The notes beneath the pieces are model-generated. The model made no database searches, was not told the DNA's origin, and worked only from the letters and a program-made list of their open reading frames with translations. A stretch of DNA of 64,000 bases, taken from contig CM057466.1 of the NCBI GenBank assembly GCA_030035585.1, positions 60,395,233 to 60,459,232 on the forward strand, in the 5' to 3' direction. Below are positions 32,880-44,289 of the stretch, piece by piece (position 1 is the stretch's first letter; the number at the start of each line of letters is the position of its first letter). Both the position numbers and the translations under genes were made by a program. The stretch comes from Dugong dugon (taxonomy: Eukaryota; Chordata; Mammalia; Sirenia; Dugongidae).

Positions 32880-33530
32880 GCCCCATTAAGAGGACCCCAG
32901 CAACGGGGCCCACCAAGAGAGAGCGTGGCCTCTGGGCTCCAAGGGGCCCTTTAAAAATGTAGCCTTGAGGGCATCTTTCACTTTATTATCAAAACCCAGG
33001 AAGAATGCTGGAGACCTGAAAGAAAACAACTGTAACTCCTCTCAGATTCTTCCCGAAGTGCACATCGCAACAAAGCCTGCCTTTTTTACATTTCAAAAGA
33101 GGCTGCTTTCTCTTTAAAAAGTAAGAGCTACTAGGTCTGATGCCGCTGCCTCTATCAACCATGAAGTTCCCAGCAAGGTGCTGTTAGAGCCTGATTAAAC
33201 CTCATACCAACCGGTGTCCCCCACGGTAACCCAGAGACGTCCACTGAGATGGGAGCGCCGATTCCATTTAATTGCCCCATCTCTCTGTGATGGCCGGATT
33301 TCGTGTCTCTCAAGGTCCGCGATGGGAACCCATGTGATCAGATGAACTATCCGGGGGGCTTGACAGATCTGAAATGCGAATATGGAGACGGCATTGTGCT
33401 CTGCAGTGACTTCTGAAACCCCAATGGTAAAATATGATCCGCCACCAGAACCCTCTCCGGAAGGTGCGGGATTCGCATAAAGCTCATTTTCTAGTAGAGC
33501 ACTGATTATTATTAAATCAGACAAAAAAAG
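32880..33530. other. unique CpG-bearing block, candidate conserved regulatory element
   Basis: About 650 bp with no repeat and more CpG than its surroundings ('ccaaccggtgtcccccacgg', 'gggagcgccgattcc', 'aggtccgcgatggg'), ending in 'gattattattaaatcag'. The minus strand is open for 109 codons (33195-33524) but contains no recognised domain. Retained CpG in an otherwise AT-rich desert can indicate constraint. Function is inference only. Confidence 0.35.
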
Positions 33531-33538
33531 GGAAAAAG

Positions 33539-33592
33539 TTTGTGTGTGTGTATATGTATGTGTACGTGTATGTATGTACGTGTATATAGATA
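33539..33592. repeat. (TG)n / (TATG)n microsatellite
   Basis: 'tgtgtgtgtgtatatgtatg' followed by related steps. Confidence 0.93.
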
Positions 33593-35280
33593 TCCAAAGA
33601 TAGTCGTATGACAGCTATGGTTTTTTCTTGTTTTGGTATATCTGTATTTGGATTCTTGCTATTTTTTGCAATTATAGGATAATAATAACTTCTATTTACA
33701 CAGCTCCATCTCCAAGGAATTCGAACGTTGAAAATATCTGGTTTATTCTCCTTCTGCAATGAATGAAGAAATAGATATTTATTTCTTACTATATTCTTTC
33801 ATTTCCTAGAGAGGACAAACAAGGGTATGGCCAAGCCAGTGACTGGCAAGAATTAGAAGCAGCAAGTCCCCTCGAATCCGCATCACATTCCCTCTCCAAA
33901 GAAAGGAAGAAAATGGACAAGACGTACTTACAAGCCCCAGGGTCCCTGGATTCCCCAGAAAACTTCTCTTCCTTCTGGAAAGGCATCAAAAGCAAACACC
34001 CTGCCCTAGTGGACAGAGGTGACTTAAATCACACTACAGAGCAATGATTCTTGACCTTCTAGCCTCCAACTCCTCTTTAGAAATTGCCTCCCCCACCACC
34101 TCCCAGCTCAGACTATTAGCTCCTAAAGATTTTAATCTGCCAAACACGGTTCATAGAGAGGTTCTAATAACAGCGTGAGATACACTAGTCATACGCCCCA
34201 CATCCCTGGGATGGGTCTGACATTTTCCCCATCCATACACATTATCCATTGTTAACATACCGACTTGCAATCTTTCCAGCCAAATCAAAGAAATTTTCCT
34301 GATTCCTTCTGCAGCCTTATTCTGAGTAAATATGTGATTTCCATTAGACTTTTTGAAATATGTAAAATACATAGACTCCCATTACTACCTTCAAGGACCT
34401 CCAAGTGTTTGGAGATACCTTCCTGGGAATCACTCCTGTGCCCAAAATGAGTTTGAAGATGAAAATTATTGCTAAGGGGAAAAGAGCTGTTGGTGTAACA
34501 AGATATTTAAAGGCAAAATTTTCCCCACCTGTGTTTTGTTGGGCAGGGCCTAGCAACTGAGAAAGGGATGTTTTCAAAAAGAGAGTAAGTATTAAAGCAA
34601 AACGTGTAAAACCAAGACAGGCAGAAGTGTGTTAGCTTCTAAGGCAGTAAGGTTCTATTGTGTTAAGCTGTTCCCCCTAAGTGACATTTCCATTCAGCCA
34701 GGCAATTTTCTGGGGCCCCCCTAACTTTATTAGGTTTTTGGCAATTGCCCCAAGGAGACCCAAAGAAAGGTAAGTTATAATGATACAGTTGGCATGCATA
34801 GCGTGATAGAAATGAAGGCAGCTGCACACTATTTTTCTTGAATTAATGTATTTTTTCCTCAGTACAATAAGGAAGGAAATTGTAAATTTGTAATCAGGCA
34901 GATCTCTAAGTTTTCCAAGAATAATGGCTATTCTTTTCCAACTAGAATAAAAGGACAATATGTCACTCTGTGCAAATCCTAACTTGGTTCCTACGTAACC
35001 CAAGTAAGACTTCAGAAATAGGCATCAATCTCTCTTTTATATTTATTATTAATTCATTGGGGGAATGTTTTCTTTATTCTAAAATTTGAGGATCTGTTTG
35101 GAAGTTTCCTGAGTCTAGAGTTGCATGGACAAAGGCAGACTGGGAACCAAACTGCTCCAGTGGTTTGGAGGGGTCTGAGCACAGACCATCAGCTGTAAAC
35201 TTCTACCACATTTCCAATGGGCATCTCTGCAGAGGAGCACTGGGGACCAGGAGGACACTCTTTCCCCAACACTATTAGAC
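33593..35280. other. unassigned sequence
   Basis: No recognised repeat, RNA or exon. Minus frames of 68-108 codons have no domain. Confidence 0.35.
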
Positions 35281-35484
35281 TGTTGTTTTTAGGTGCTGGC
35301 CAGTTTGTTCTGAGTCATAGCAATCCCACGTGACAGAGTAGAATTGCCCTATAGAGTTTTCTAGGCTATAATCTTTATGGGAGCAGATTGTTAGGTCTTT
35401 TTCCTATGGGACTGCTGAGTGGGTTCAAACTGCCAATCCTCCAGTTAGTAGCAGAGCATTCAACCATTGCCCCACCAGTGTTCC
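35281..35484 (-). mobile_element. AfroSINE, minus, long subtype
   Basis: 'tgttgtttttaggtgctggc' at the left, 'aatctttatgggagcagatt' inside, and inverted head 'gccccaccagtgttcc'. Confidence 0.9.
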
Positions 35485-35765
35485 TTTTCCAGGACTAGTT
35501 CCTGGGAAGTGGACAGAAATACCCAAACACCCTTGTGATAAATCCAATCACTTTGTTAATAAACAAAAAGCAGGAATACCAGTCCTACTTATTTCCCAGG
35601 AATTAATGAGTCCAAATAAAGACAGTTAGTAAGCCAAATTTTGATTTTATTTCATTTACAGAGTCCCCCCACCCCAAATGTAAAAGGTTCCTGAATTGCC
35701 TGCCTTATAATTTTGGTCTGTTGATTGATTATCTAAAACCAGACCCACATTTCCACCTAAGAGTA
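35485..35765. other. unassigned sequence
   Basis: Nothing recognised. Confidence 0.3.
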
Positions 35766-35928
35766 CAAAAAAAATACACAGTTGCCAACGAGTTAATTGC
35801 AAGTCATGGAAACCCTATATGTGGTGAGTAGAAATGCTGGCTATGATTCTAAGGCACCTCTGGCTGGGTTCAAGCCACCAACCTTGCAGTTAGTAGTCAA
35901 GAGTTTAACTGCACCACCCAGGGACTCC
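35766..35928 (-). mobile_element. AfroSINE, divergent subtype, minus, internally deleted
   Basis: 'cagttgccaacgagttaatt' then 'ttctaaggcacctctggctg' and inverted head 'gcaccacccagggactcc'. The body between tail and B box is shorter than in other copies. Confidence 0.85.
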
Positions 35929-36424
35929 ACTTAAAACTAGTTATTGCTCTATAAGGATATCAAATAAGCATATCCTGCAAAGGGTGCCAGAGACAAACCC
36001 AAATCCACCTCCAGGAGAGTAGAATGAAACTTAAGGAGTAGGATGAAACTAAGTAAAGGGAATGTGACTGTTAGGTATTCAGAAAATATTCCTTACAGTC
36101 AAGCCTATTAGACAATGGGAGACAGCCTCCTTTAGAAGGAGGCCTGGCTGGAGGAGTGGAAAATTAACCATAGGGAATAACCGTGCCCTGACAGGGGAGA
36201 CAGGAGACCAGTTTAAGAGGTCTTTCTAGCTCCAATTTCTAAGAATCTGATTAAACTATAGAGAAAAAAGAAAGAAAATTTGAAACGGGGAAAAAAGAAA
36301 CAAAAACCAGAAGAGAGACTAATGTTTAGGAACACAGGAAACACTGGGAAGTTCCTAATCAACATTCTGCCATCAGTCCCATCTGAGCTGCCACAGAAGG
36401 GTGCGTTTCTAATACAACCCCGGG
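35929..36424. other. unassigned sequence
   Basis: Nothing recognised beyond A-rich runs. Confidence 0.3.
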
Positions 36425-36578
36425 AAGCCGTTGCCGTCGAGTCAATTTCAACTCACAGCGACACTGTAGGACAGAGTAGAACTGCCTCATAGTTTCCAAG
36501 GAGAGCCTGGTGGATTCCAGCTGCTGACCTTTTGGTTAGCAGCTGCAGCTCTTAACTACCGCGCCACCAGGGTTTCCA
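36425..36578 (-). mobile_element. AfroSINE, short subtype, minus
   Basis: 'gccgttgccgtcgagtcaat' to 'taccgcgccaccagggtttc'. Several CpG are retained. Confidence 0.93.
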
Positions 36579-36809
36579 AACCAGATGAGCAGGGAGGAGG
36601 CCCCTCTCAGCCCACTTTGAATAACGCTGAGGACTGGAGAGCCGTTTGTCAGAAACAGTGCTGACAGAAAGGAAGACACACTGGGCAGCGGCTAAGGTTC
36701 CTTCTCTTGTGGAGTTTGCCTATTCCTTCTCACTTTTAATCAACCCAATCCTGTCTAAACAGTGGCTTTCCTTAGAGGATAAGGCCAAACTTAACCTCCG
36801 AGCTCACTT

Positions 36810-36829
36810 TTTTTTTTTTTTTTTTTTTT
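36810..36829. repeat. poly(T) run
   Basis: About 20 T just upstream of the next SINE. It is not its tail, since that SINE is on the plus strand. Confidence 0.9.
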
Positions 36830-36842
36830 GCAAGGAGTATCA

Positions 36843-36992
36843 GAGAGCCCTGGTGGAACAGGGGTTAAGAGCTTGACTGATAACCAAAAGGTCAGCAGTT
36901 TGAATCCACCAGCTGCTCCTTGGAAACCCTGTGGGGCAGTTCTACTCTGTCCTGCAGGGTCACTGTGAGTTGGAATCAACTTGATGGCAACC
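36843..36992 (+). mobile_element. AfroSINE, short subtype
   Basis: 'gagccctggtggaacagggg', 'ggtcagcagtttgaatccac' and 'gagttggaatcaacttgatg'. Confidence 0.93.
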
Positions 36993-37174
36993 AGCTACCA
37001 GAGACGCTGGTGCATGATTTTCCTGAGTTTTAGCCTGCATGGTCGTAGATGATCTGAATAGCCACTCCTGTTTCATTAAACCCAATATAAACCCACTCAG
37101 ATTAAACATTTAAATCATATAGTACTCCAGAATAAACAAGTTCCATGTATTTACAATTGAGTGTGTATATTTGT

Positions 37175-37305
37175 GAGCGAGATCGAAAGACAGAGAGACA
37201 GACAGAGAGCGACAGAAGAAAGAAATAGAGACAGACAGGGAGTGAGAAAAAAACAGAAAGACAGAGAGAAACAAAGAGAGACAGAGACAGAGAGATGACA
37301 GGAGA
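37175..37305. repeat. purine-rich (GACAGA)n-like satellite
   Basis: Irregular repeats of GACAGA/GAGA ('gacagagagacagacagaga') on the plus strand. The antisense open frame across it is low-complexity. Confidence 0.9.
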
Positions 37306-38179
37306 CATTTCCATACTTTTATGGGTTTTATTTTTAAACTGGTTTAAAGAACTGCGATCTGAACTGAGAGGGAGCCAGGCTCCAAAAAGGCAGTTTTCCT
37401 GAACATGTACAGACAAAGGAAATAGTTTCCTTACCGAAAGGAATCACTTGAAAGCTTTTAGGCCAGACACTGCTCAGGCTCCTATTTCCTTTCTCTGAGC
37501 CCTTTGATGAACAACTCATATGGAGAAGCAAGCATCTTGCGCCTGGTTTGAATTTAAGCTGTTGCTGACTTTAGTGGAAAACTTTTATAAACTCAACTCA
37601 GGCTTTCTTCCTTTCCTCTATCAGTGTTGACCAGTTTTGGATCTGGCCTTGGATATTCATCTTGAATCATTCATTCTCAGTGTGATCATTACTGTCAACT
37701 GGACAGAAAGCAATTTTCCCCCCAGAGACTGAATTCCTTCCGGCTCTCCCTTCTGAAGCTCTCAGCCCTTCCATTCCCCTCCCGCGGCAGGTTGAGGGAG
37801 AGGCGGAGGCGGAGGCCAAGGATGCAGGAAGCAGAATGGAACAGGTGCGATGCTTTCAGGAAACTGCTGGGGAGCTGAGCCCTCTCTGGCAGTGTTATTA
37901 TGGCGATGATACCACATGGATCCCATCCAGTACCAAGCAGGAGACCATATTCTCCATGTGCCAAATCGTTTCTTCAGGAATGAGTTGGCCAGTGAGTAGA
38001 GTTTTAAAGCAAAGCCTTTGCCCTCAAAACAAGACTGTCTGCTGGTCTCTTGAGAATCCCGTCCTGGGTGGATTTTCCTTCTCTTTGCTGGGACTCTTTG
38101 GTCAGAGGCGAGAGTCTGGGGGATCCCCAGAACATTTTGTTCAGGAAACTACCCTGCCTTCAGGATTGTGTAGTGAAAA
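37306..38179. other. unique sequence with a possible exon-like feature
   Basis: A purine-rich, CpG-containing stretch ('cctcccgcggcaggttgagg', 'ggcggaggcggaggcc') is followed by ATG at 37836 and, after an open frame, by 'tggccagtgagtagag' near 37991, which has the shape of a splice donor. The frame (37836-38216, 126 codons) stays open past that site and has no domain that I recognise. A non-coding first exon or chance are both possible. Confidence 0.25.
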
Positions 38180-38345
38180 ACAAGAGCCTTGGAACCAATC
38201 CAGTCTTCGTTCATAGCTCAGCTCTGCCACTAAAGTGGGTAACTTTGAGCAAGTAACTTAATATTCCTGATCCTCAGTTTATTTGTGTATTTGAGATATC
38301 AACCTCAATTTACAGGTACTTGTGAGGATTAAATGAGATTGCATT
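38180..38345 (+). repeat. MIR SINE
   Basis: 'gctcagctctgccactaaag', 'gagcaagtaacttaatattc' and 'cttgtgaggattaaatgaga' are in MIR order. Confidence 0.85.
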
Positions 38346-39097
38346 TCTGAAGTTCTCTGTTTTTATTCCATTCTTCCTTGCCGACGCTATGCTCTTGTCA
38401 ATAAGCTTGCAGATTCCCCTGGTTCTAAGTAACTAAAACAACAGTGTCCATTCCAAGAATGGTGGATCCAAGGATATCCTTAGGGCCTGTGCGGCCCAAG
38501 CAAACCACACTGTGTGTGCCCACTCCCAACATGTTTACAGAGATACAAGCAGATTAAATGGATTCCAAAGGCAGTTTTGAATGGAAGATGACAAAGGGAA
38601 AATGTCGAAGGAATATGTGTGGAAGCAGGAGAAGGGTCCATCCTGTCTGGCCTCATGATGGCAGGGTGGGAAGCTGTGACATCACTGTCATGTACTTTGC
38701 AGCGTCAGCTGCCCAATTCCAACTGCACTGATCCCCGTGGCTCCCTGAACTATGCTCAGCATGCGCTCAACTCCAGCAGTGCACAAGGGCCCCTGGGCCA
38801 GAGTGGCCATCCTGATTGGCCACAGCCTCCAGGGGTGGCTCACAGAAACACTTCTCTCTTGCACAAATGAGAATTCCTGAACTTCAGGCAGCTTATTTGC
38901 CATAAACTCCATTTAAATTTTTGGTTATAAACAAGCCAAGCAGATTATATTAGCTTTTATGATGGTACACATTTGACAGAGAGTTATCCGTGCATCTACT
39001 TCAATTAAAAAGTGTATAATCCATTTTAAAAAATGCAGGGTGTAACTACCTTGCTGAGGCTTCATCTCAAATGTAGACCACTGGCATGAAATGGCGT
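38346..39097. other. unassigned sequence
   Basis: An 83-codon plus frame (38619-38870) has no recognised domain. Confidence 0.3.
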
Positions 39098-39730
39098 GTT
39101 AGTTTGCTATGGCTGCTATTACTACAAACTTAGTGGCTTAAAACAACACAAATTTATTCTCTTAACAATTCTGGAGGCCTGGAGTCCAACATAGTTTCAC
39201 TAGGTTAAAGCTAAGGTGTCAGTAGGTCTGGTTCCTTCCAGAGGCTGCAGGAGAGAATCCATTCCTTGCCTCTTACAGGAAATCCTGGTGGTATAGTCGT
39301 TAAGAGCTACTACTGCTAACCAGAAGGATGACAGCTTGAATGCACCAGACGCTCCTTGGAAACCCTATGGGGCAGTTCTACTCTGTCCTATAGGGTCGCT
39401 ATGAGTCAGAATCAACTCAATGGCAACGGGTTGCTTCTTACAGCTTCTGGTGGCTGCCAGCATTCTTTGGTTTGTGGCCGCATCACTCCAATCTCTGCTT
39501 CTGTAGTCACATTGCCTTCTTCTCTTCTGTAGTCAGGTCTCCCTCTGTCTCTCCTTTCTAAGGATAGTTGTAATGATATTTAGGGCTGACCTAGATAATC
39601 CAGGATAATCTAACCATCTCAAAATGTTTAACTTAATCATATCTGCAAAGTCCCTTTTGCCACCTAAGGTAACATTCAGAAGTTCTAGGGATTGGAATGT
39701 GGATTCTTTGGGGGTCATTCAGCCTACTGC
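39098..39730 (-). repeat. MaLR-type LTR (MLT1-like), minus, split by a SINE
   Basis: 'gtgttagtttgctatggctg', 'gtggcttaaaacaacacaaa' and 'caattctggaggcctggagt' form the inverted 3' end. After the SINE it continues 'cttctggtggctgccagcat', 'gtggccgcatcactccaatc' and 'cttaatcatatctgcaaagt'. Confidence 0.9.
39278..39434 (+). mobile_element. AfroSINE inserted in the MaLR LTR
   Basis: 'ggaaatcctggtggtatagt' to 'caatggcaacgggttg', short subtype. 'gcctcttacag' before and 'gcttcttacag' after it (ending about 39444) look like the target duplication. Confidence 0.93.
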
Positions 39731-39924
39731 AAATGAAAATCCCCCTTCATTAACAACTGCCAGCAGTTGTCTTGTTTTTTTTTTTTTAAAAAAAAAAAAG
39801 TGTTCCTGGCTCAGCTGAATAGAAAAACAACAATTCTTTGGCTCCCTGATTTTTTCCTGTATTAATTCTATAATACAGCTGCAAGACCTGTGTATTACAG
39901 GATCATTATTTCTTTTCTTTTAAT

Positions 39925-40170
39925 TTTAATTTTATTTTATTGTACTTTAAGTGAAAGTTTACATTTCAAGTTAGTCTCTCATACAAAAATTTATACATAC
40001 ATTGTTATGTGACCCTAATTGCTCTCCCTATACTGTGACAGCACACTTCTTTCCACCCCTGATTTCTCATGTCCATTCAACCAGCTCCTGACCCTCTCTG
40101 ACTTCTCATCTCACCTCCGGACAGGAGCTTCCCATTTAGTCTCAGGTATCTACTTAGGATCATCATTTCT
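39925..40170 (-). mobile_element. L1 3' end, minus
   Basis: 'ttattgtactttaagtgaaa' is the complement of the extreme 3' end of the large L1 (61110-61135). It continues 'tctctcatacaaaaatttat' and 'ccattcaaccagctcctgac'. A close relative is at 50872-51110. Confidence 0.87.
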
Positions 40171-41554
40171 TGAAACTGCTATTACGTCTGCCATCTCAGA
40201 AAAGGAGCTGAGAAGTGGCTTCTAAAGATATTAAATCATCTAAGACCTTGCTCTCTTTTATGCAGAATTACTGTCCACAAATATCTTAGTCATTTTCCAT
40301 TGAATCTGAACTGATTGATGTGCTTGAGGTCTGACAGGAAAGCATATACTTTTCCAGACACAGAAAAACCTAAATTTGTACCTCCCTTAAGGGACAGAGT
40401 ATGGCATTTAAGCTGGGAATAGCTGCCCAGCTGAAAAACAGGAGGTTGAAAGGGGACAGCCATTTAAAAGTCACTCTGATATGACCCGTTCCCCAAACAA
40501 TTCATCTCAGGGTCATAGTCATTGTTGCCAGGTGGCATAACATTTATTATTATAGTGTCTTGATCTCCTTGGGTTGGTAACAGACACTTCTATTCCTCAG
40601 AGCATGAGCAGAGTTGATAATGTCCTCTTACCCTAGGCACATTGAACTTCAACCGCCAAGATACTAGTTGACATTAAGACTTTGCAACACCTAGCATTGT
40701 CTGTCACCTCTGGAGATAAACTCTCTTGTGACAGGTTTCTCTGTCACCAGCCACTGATGCCATTTTATTCCATTGCTCTTGTAGAATAGCTTTGGAGTCC
40801 CTGGCGCTGCCTAGCTTACTGAGTTTGGTCAGATGCTCAAAGCTGAATTCACAGCCCTCAAGACCTCATGGTATGCTGGGATAGGAATTAATCAGAGGAC
40901 CTGGACAGAGTAAGACTGTCAAAGACACTGCAAATCAGCAAAAGAATGAAAGCCCTTTCATCCTGAGCACATCTGCCACATATTTAATTCCACCTTCTTA
41001 CCAGACTCTGAAAACCCAGGCTGAGGAGACTTGGGAGGAACGCAGGTTACCAAGTCTAGGAGAGTGCAGCAGTGAAATGCCCGGCTGGTTGCTGACTGGC
41101 TTCCGTGAGGTCCCCTCTATGGGTAGGGCATAGGTGCGGGACTGGTGACTAAGGAGGGGCCGCCATGAGCCAGGAGGAGAGGCAGGGTGCAGCGGTGTCT
41201 GGGTGACCAGTGGTGAGTTGTGCTTTACTGATTTTATTTGCATGTTACTTTGCCAGCTGGCTGCAGACTAGGGGAAGCAAATGAGGTTTTAGCTGTTCTT
41301 TGGGGTTCTGATCACAATACTACGTTCAGGAGATTCTGACATTTGGGAGGAAGCAAGTCAGCAAGTTTCTGGGTGGATTCTCATGTCCACATTCTAGGGT
41401 AAAATTGAAAACAGGCCAGGTACAGGAAGGATGAGTTTTGGGAAACGCCAGAAGGACCTTCATTCTAGAGCCCTACCCACTTCTCCCACCTCATTTCCCA
41501 CTCCTCTTGCACCCTATCCCACCTCACCCACACACGCTTAGCACCAGGAAGATG
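40171..41554. other. unassigned sequence
   Basis: About 1.4 kb without a recognised repeat, RNA or exon. Confidence 0.35.
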
Positions 41555-41860
41555 TGGAATCTACTTTCAGTTTCTTTTCACTGCTCTTTGCTCTCCCTAT
41601 CTTTTTCATCTAGTTTAAATGTCGCTGTCTCTTAGAAGCCTTCCTGGGCTTCCTACTCTGAATTAGTTTGCCCCTTCCCAGATCTCCCTTAACTTCCCTC
41701 AGATGGCTTATTATGTGAGGTGCTAGGATAATCCATTTATTAATCTATCATTCCTACTAGACCAAAACTCATTTGAAGGTAGAAATTCTGTCATTGTACC
41801 CCCAGCCTGGCACATGATAGTTATTCAATAAATGCTTAGTGAAGAGACGGCATTCTTATA
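41555..41860 (+). repeat. L2 3' region
   Basis: 'ttagaagccttcctgggctt', 'gaaattctgtcattgtaccc' and 'cagcctggcacatgatagtt' with 'caataaatgcttagtgaa' follow the LINE2 3' end in order. Confidence 0.82.
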
Positions 41861-42309
41861 TTAGATATCTGTTTATGGTATAGACTTGGGCTGTGGAGGA
41901 CCTTTACTGTGTCTGGAGATAACTGCATTTATTTAGGAAAATGCCTTTGGGCTTGGCACAAGTGTGTATGTGTGTGATGGATGCCCTAGAGGGGGAAATC
42001 CACAAACATTCAAGATTTCATAAGGTTTTTTTGTTTGTTTTTGTTTTTAAGAAAAGTGGCCTCAACTGATTTTTTTTTTAGAGGTGAAACCAGGGATGCA
42101 GAACAAGCAGCAAGGCAACCATATATGTAGCAAACACAAGGAAACTTGTCTTCCTTGGAGATACCAGCAGGAAGTCTGCCCAATATAAGTGCTTCATACT
42201 GAGCGCATCTACACCAAGCCCATCTAATCTCTCCTTGGGAAAAGTAAAGTCAAACAAAGAGCGGAAACAATAATGTTCCTAAATATTCTTACATTTCCTA
42301 TGTGTTTGT
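41861..42309. other. unassigned sequence
   Basis: Nothing recognised. Confidence 0.3.
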
Positions 42310-42635
42310 TAATTAGGCTGAGACATGAGATTTGTTCTGGTCAATGGACTGCAATTGGAAGTGACATGTGTCACTTCTTGCCCAAAGCATAGAGAAACAG
42401 GCATGAATTCTCCAAGAACCCCCTTCCCTGCTGTGGTGATCACGGAGGACTCATGTTTCAATGGCAGAGCAAGAGGATCAAGGCAACCTGGATCACTGAG
42501 TCACTGCATGGAAGATAGCCACCTTGGAGAGTTGCCCAAAACCACAGGAGATTGTGCATGAGTGAAAAATAAATGTTCGGTGTCATAAGTCATTGAGTTG
42601 TGGGGTGGCAAATAGCCTATCATGACTAGAGCAGG
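42310..42635 (+). repeat. degenerate LTR-like mammalian repeat
   Basis: 'gttctggtcaatggactgca', 'caacctggatcactgagtca', AATAAA in 'gtgaaaaataaatgttcggt' and 'aagtcattgagttgtggggt' show an LTR-class 3' end with a polyadenylation signal. Confidence 0.6.
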
Positions 42636-42890
42636 CAAGTCATTCTAAGATGCTTCCTTGTATACTTATGAAGTAGACTACTACTCAGTGTGAGAGCATG
42701 GAGATGATTGGGATGCCATCTGCTGATTGACTCTTCTATTCCACTGTGAGTAATCAGTATGTGTCTTTCCTCGAGAGTCCAAGGAACCTGGTGGGCTGAT
42801 GGGCTCAGGGTGAAATCAATGAGTGTGCTGTGGAAAATTCAGAGGAGAAGTACTAACAACTGGAGCTTTAAACATCTGTGTACTTTCCTT

Positions 42891-43075
42891 CAAGGTCGGA
42901 TTACCTAATAAGCAACGTAAGCATGGGCTTACTTGTGCTTATTTGCTAATCTGTAGTGAACAATTTCACATGAGTTTCACCACATCTTTGATGTGTATCT
43001 TTGATGTGGTGAACAACATGTAAGTAATCATAAGTAAGCCTGTGCTTACCTTCCTTATTGGGTCCTCCTTCTCTG
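42891..43075. mobile_element. P1 palindromic element, complete
   Basis: The left arm starts 'caaggtcggattacctaata' and reads 'gtaagcatgggcttacttgt'. The right arm is its inverted equivalent ('aagtaagcctgtgcttacct', 'tccttattgggtcctcc'). The centre is 'caccacatctttgatgtg' and a near repeat of it. The length, 185 bp, agrees with the 188 bp inferred for the interrupted copy at 11606-12935. No coding capacity. Confidence 0.82.
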
Positions 43076-43168
43076 TCAAGGATTATAGATTTGAAAAGAA
43101 GCTTTGATTCTGTAGGAAGATGCTGTGGGGTTGAGAGAGAGATAGATGCCAGCCATACCTAGAAGCAG

Positions 43169-43260
43169 AATCTTTGATGTGAAAAAAAGTGAGATTTTTC
43201 ACTACGGATGGTCTGGTGAGCAAGGTAAGCGCCATGCTTATCTTGCCTAATCCGCCCCTG
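43169..43260. mobile_element. P1 palindromic element, right half
   Basis: It starts at the centre motif 'atctttgatgtg', then 'tttttcactacggatggtct', 'gagcaaggtaagcgccatgc', and ends 'gcctaatccgcccctg', which matches the right end of the 12.9-kb copy ('ggttaatccacccctg'). Confidence 0.7.
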
Positions 43261-43448
43261 TCTTCTTTACACAACTTCCTAAATTATAGCCTCACAAATC
43301 AGTCATCAGTTGACCGAGACAAAGATAGCAAGGGTAGTGGTGGAATCATATATTTAACACTTAGGGATGTCTTGTAACAGGCTTTTAAAAGGCCTCTCCT
43401 CACACCATCCTTTGACCTCTTACATGTGTTCATTATTTAATAGTCATT

Positions 43449-43505
43449 ATAGGGTCGCTATGAGTCAGAATCAACTCGATGGCAACTGGTTTGGTTTTTT
43501 GGTTT
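43449..43505 (+). mobile_element. AfroSINE 3' end fragment
   Basis: 'tatagggtcgctatgagtca' then 'gaatcaactcgatggcaact' and a T/G-rich tail. Confidence 0.9.
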
Positions 43506-44289
43506 TAAATACTTAATAATTGCAAATATTGATTTGCTGCATGGATGTTTTCTTGGCCATCCTCCTGAATGCATCCATCCCATATGGACGTTCATCAGCA
43601 GCCATGGGCCACTATTTCCTGATTCAAGTGATAAGCCTTCAGACAGAGCAAGTGCTCAATTTGTATTCTTTGAATGAATGAACAAAATCATTGAGCTCCT
43701 ATCTTAATCCACTTCCAATCTTGCAAACATGAAATTCACTAACCTGAGCTAAGGAAAGGAATTACGTTTTAAGAAAACAGCTACCTGGTTTTCTACATCA
43801 GACTCCATTAGAAATATTCTAGAATTTTTCTTTTTCTCAAAAATAAGTAATTATTATATAGACCTAGAATGGAAAACTACCTTGATTTGTAAACAATCTT
43901 CAAATACACGGTCCTCTCTCTCATGCTCTCTGTAAGCTCCATGAGACATTTCCTATTAAAAATCTCAGCTCTGCTTATCACCTTTGCCCTCTTCGCTGCT
44001 CTGACTTTAAATTCAGGAGACCGTTTCCCTGGGGAATATAGATCCTAGTACCATGTGATCTGGCCTAAAGGGTAGTATGACAGAGCAAAACAAAAGAGGA
44101 TGCTAACCTTATCTTCCTCCCATCCATGCGCACACTTCCCCACTGGATGTCTGGGCCTCACAGTGAGCAATGCTCAACAATGTCAGTAAGACCTGAGAGT
44201 TTATGTGATCCAATCATTACTGGCAGAACTGATTCCAGACTGAAAAGGGAGCTCAGAGGTAGCAAAATCTCTTGAATTTAAAAGGATCT
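43506..44289. other. unassigned sequence
   Basis: Apart from an L2-like tail ('agtgctcaatttgtattctt' near 43650), nothing recognised. Confidence 0.3.

Noticed and set aside
37102..37416. Minus-strand frame rich in Leu/Ser/Val that resembles a membrane protein
   Set aside because: It translates the purine-rich GACAGA repeat antisense, so the hydrophobicity is a composition artefact.
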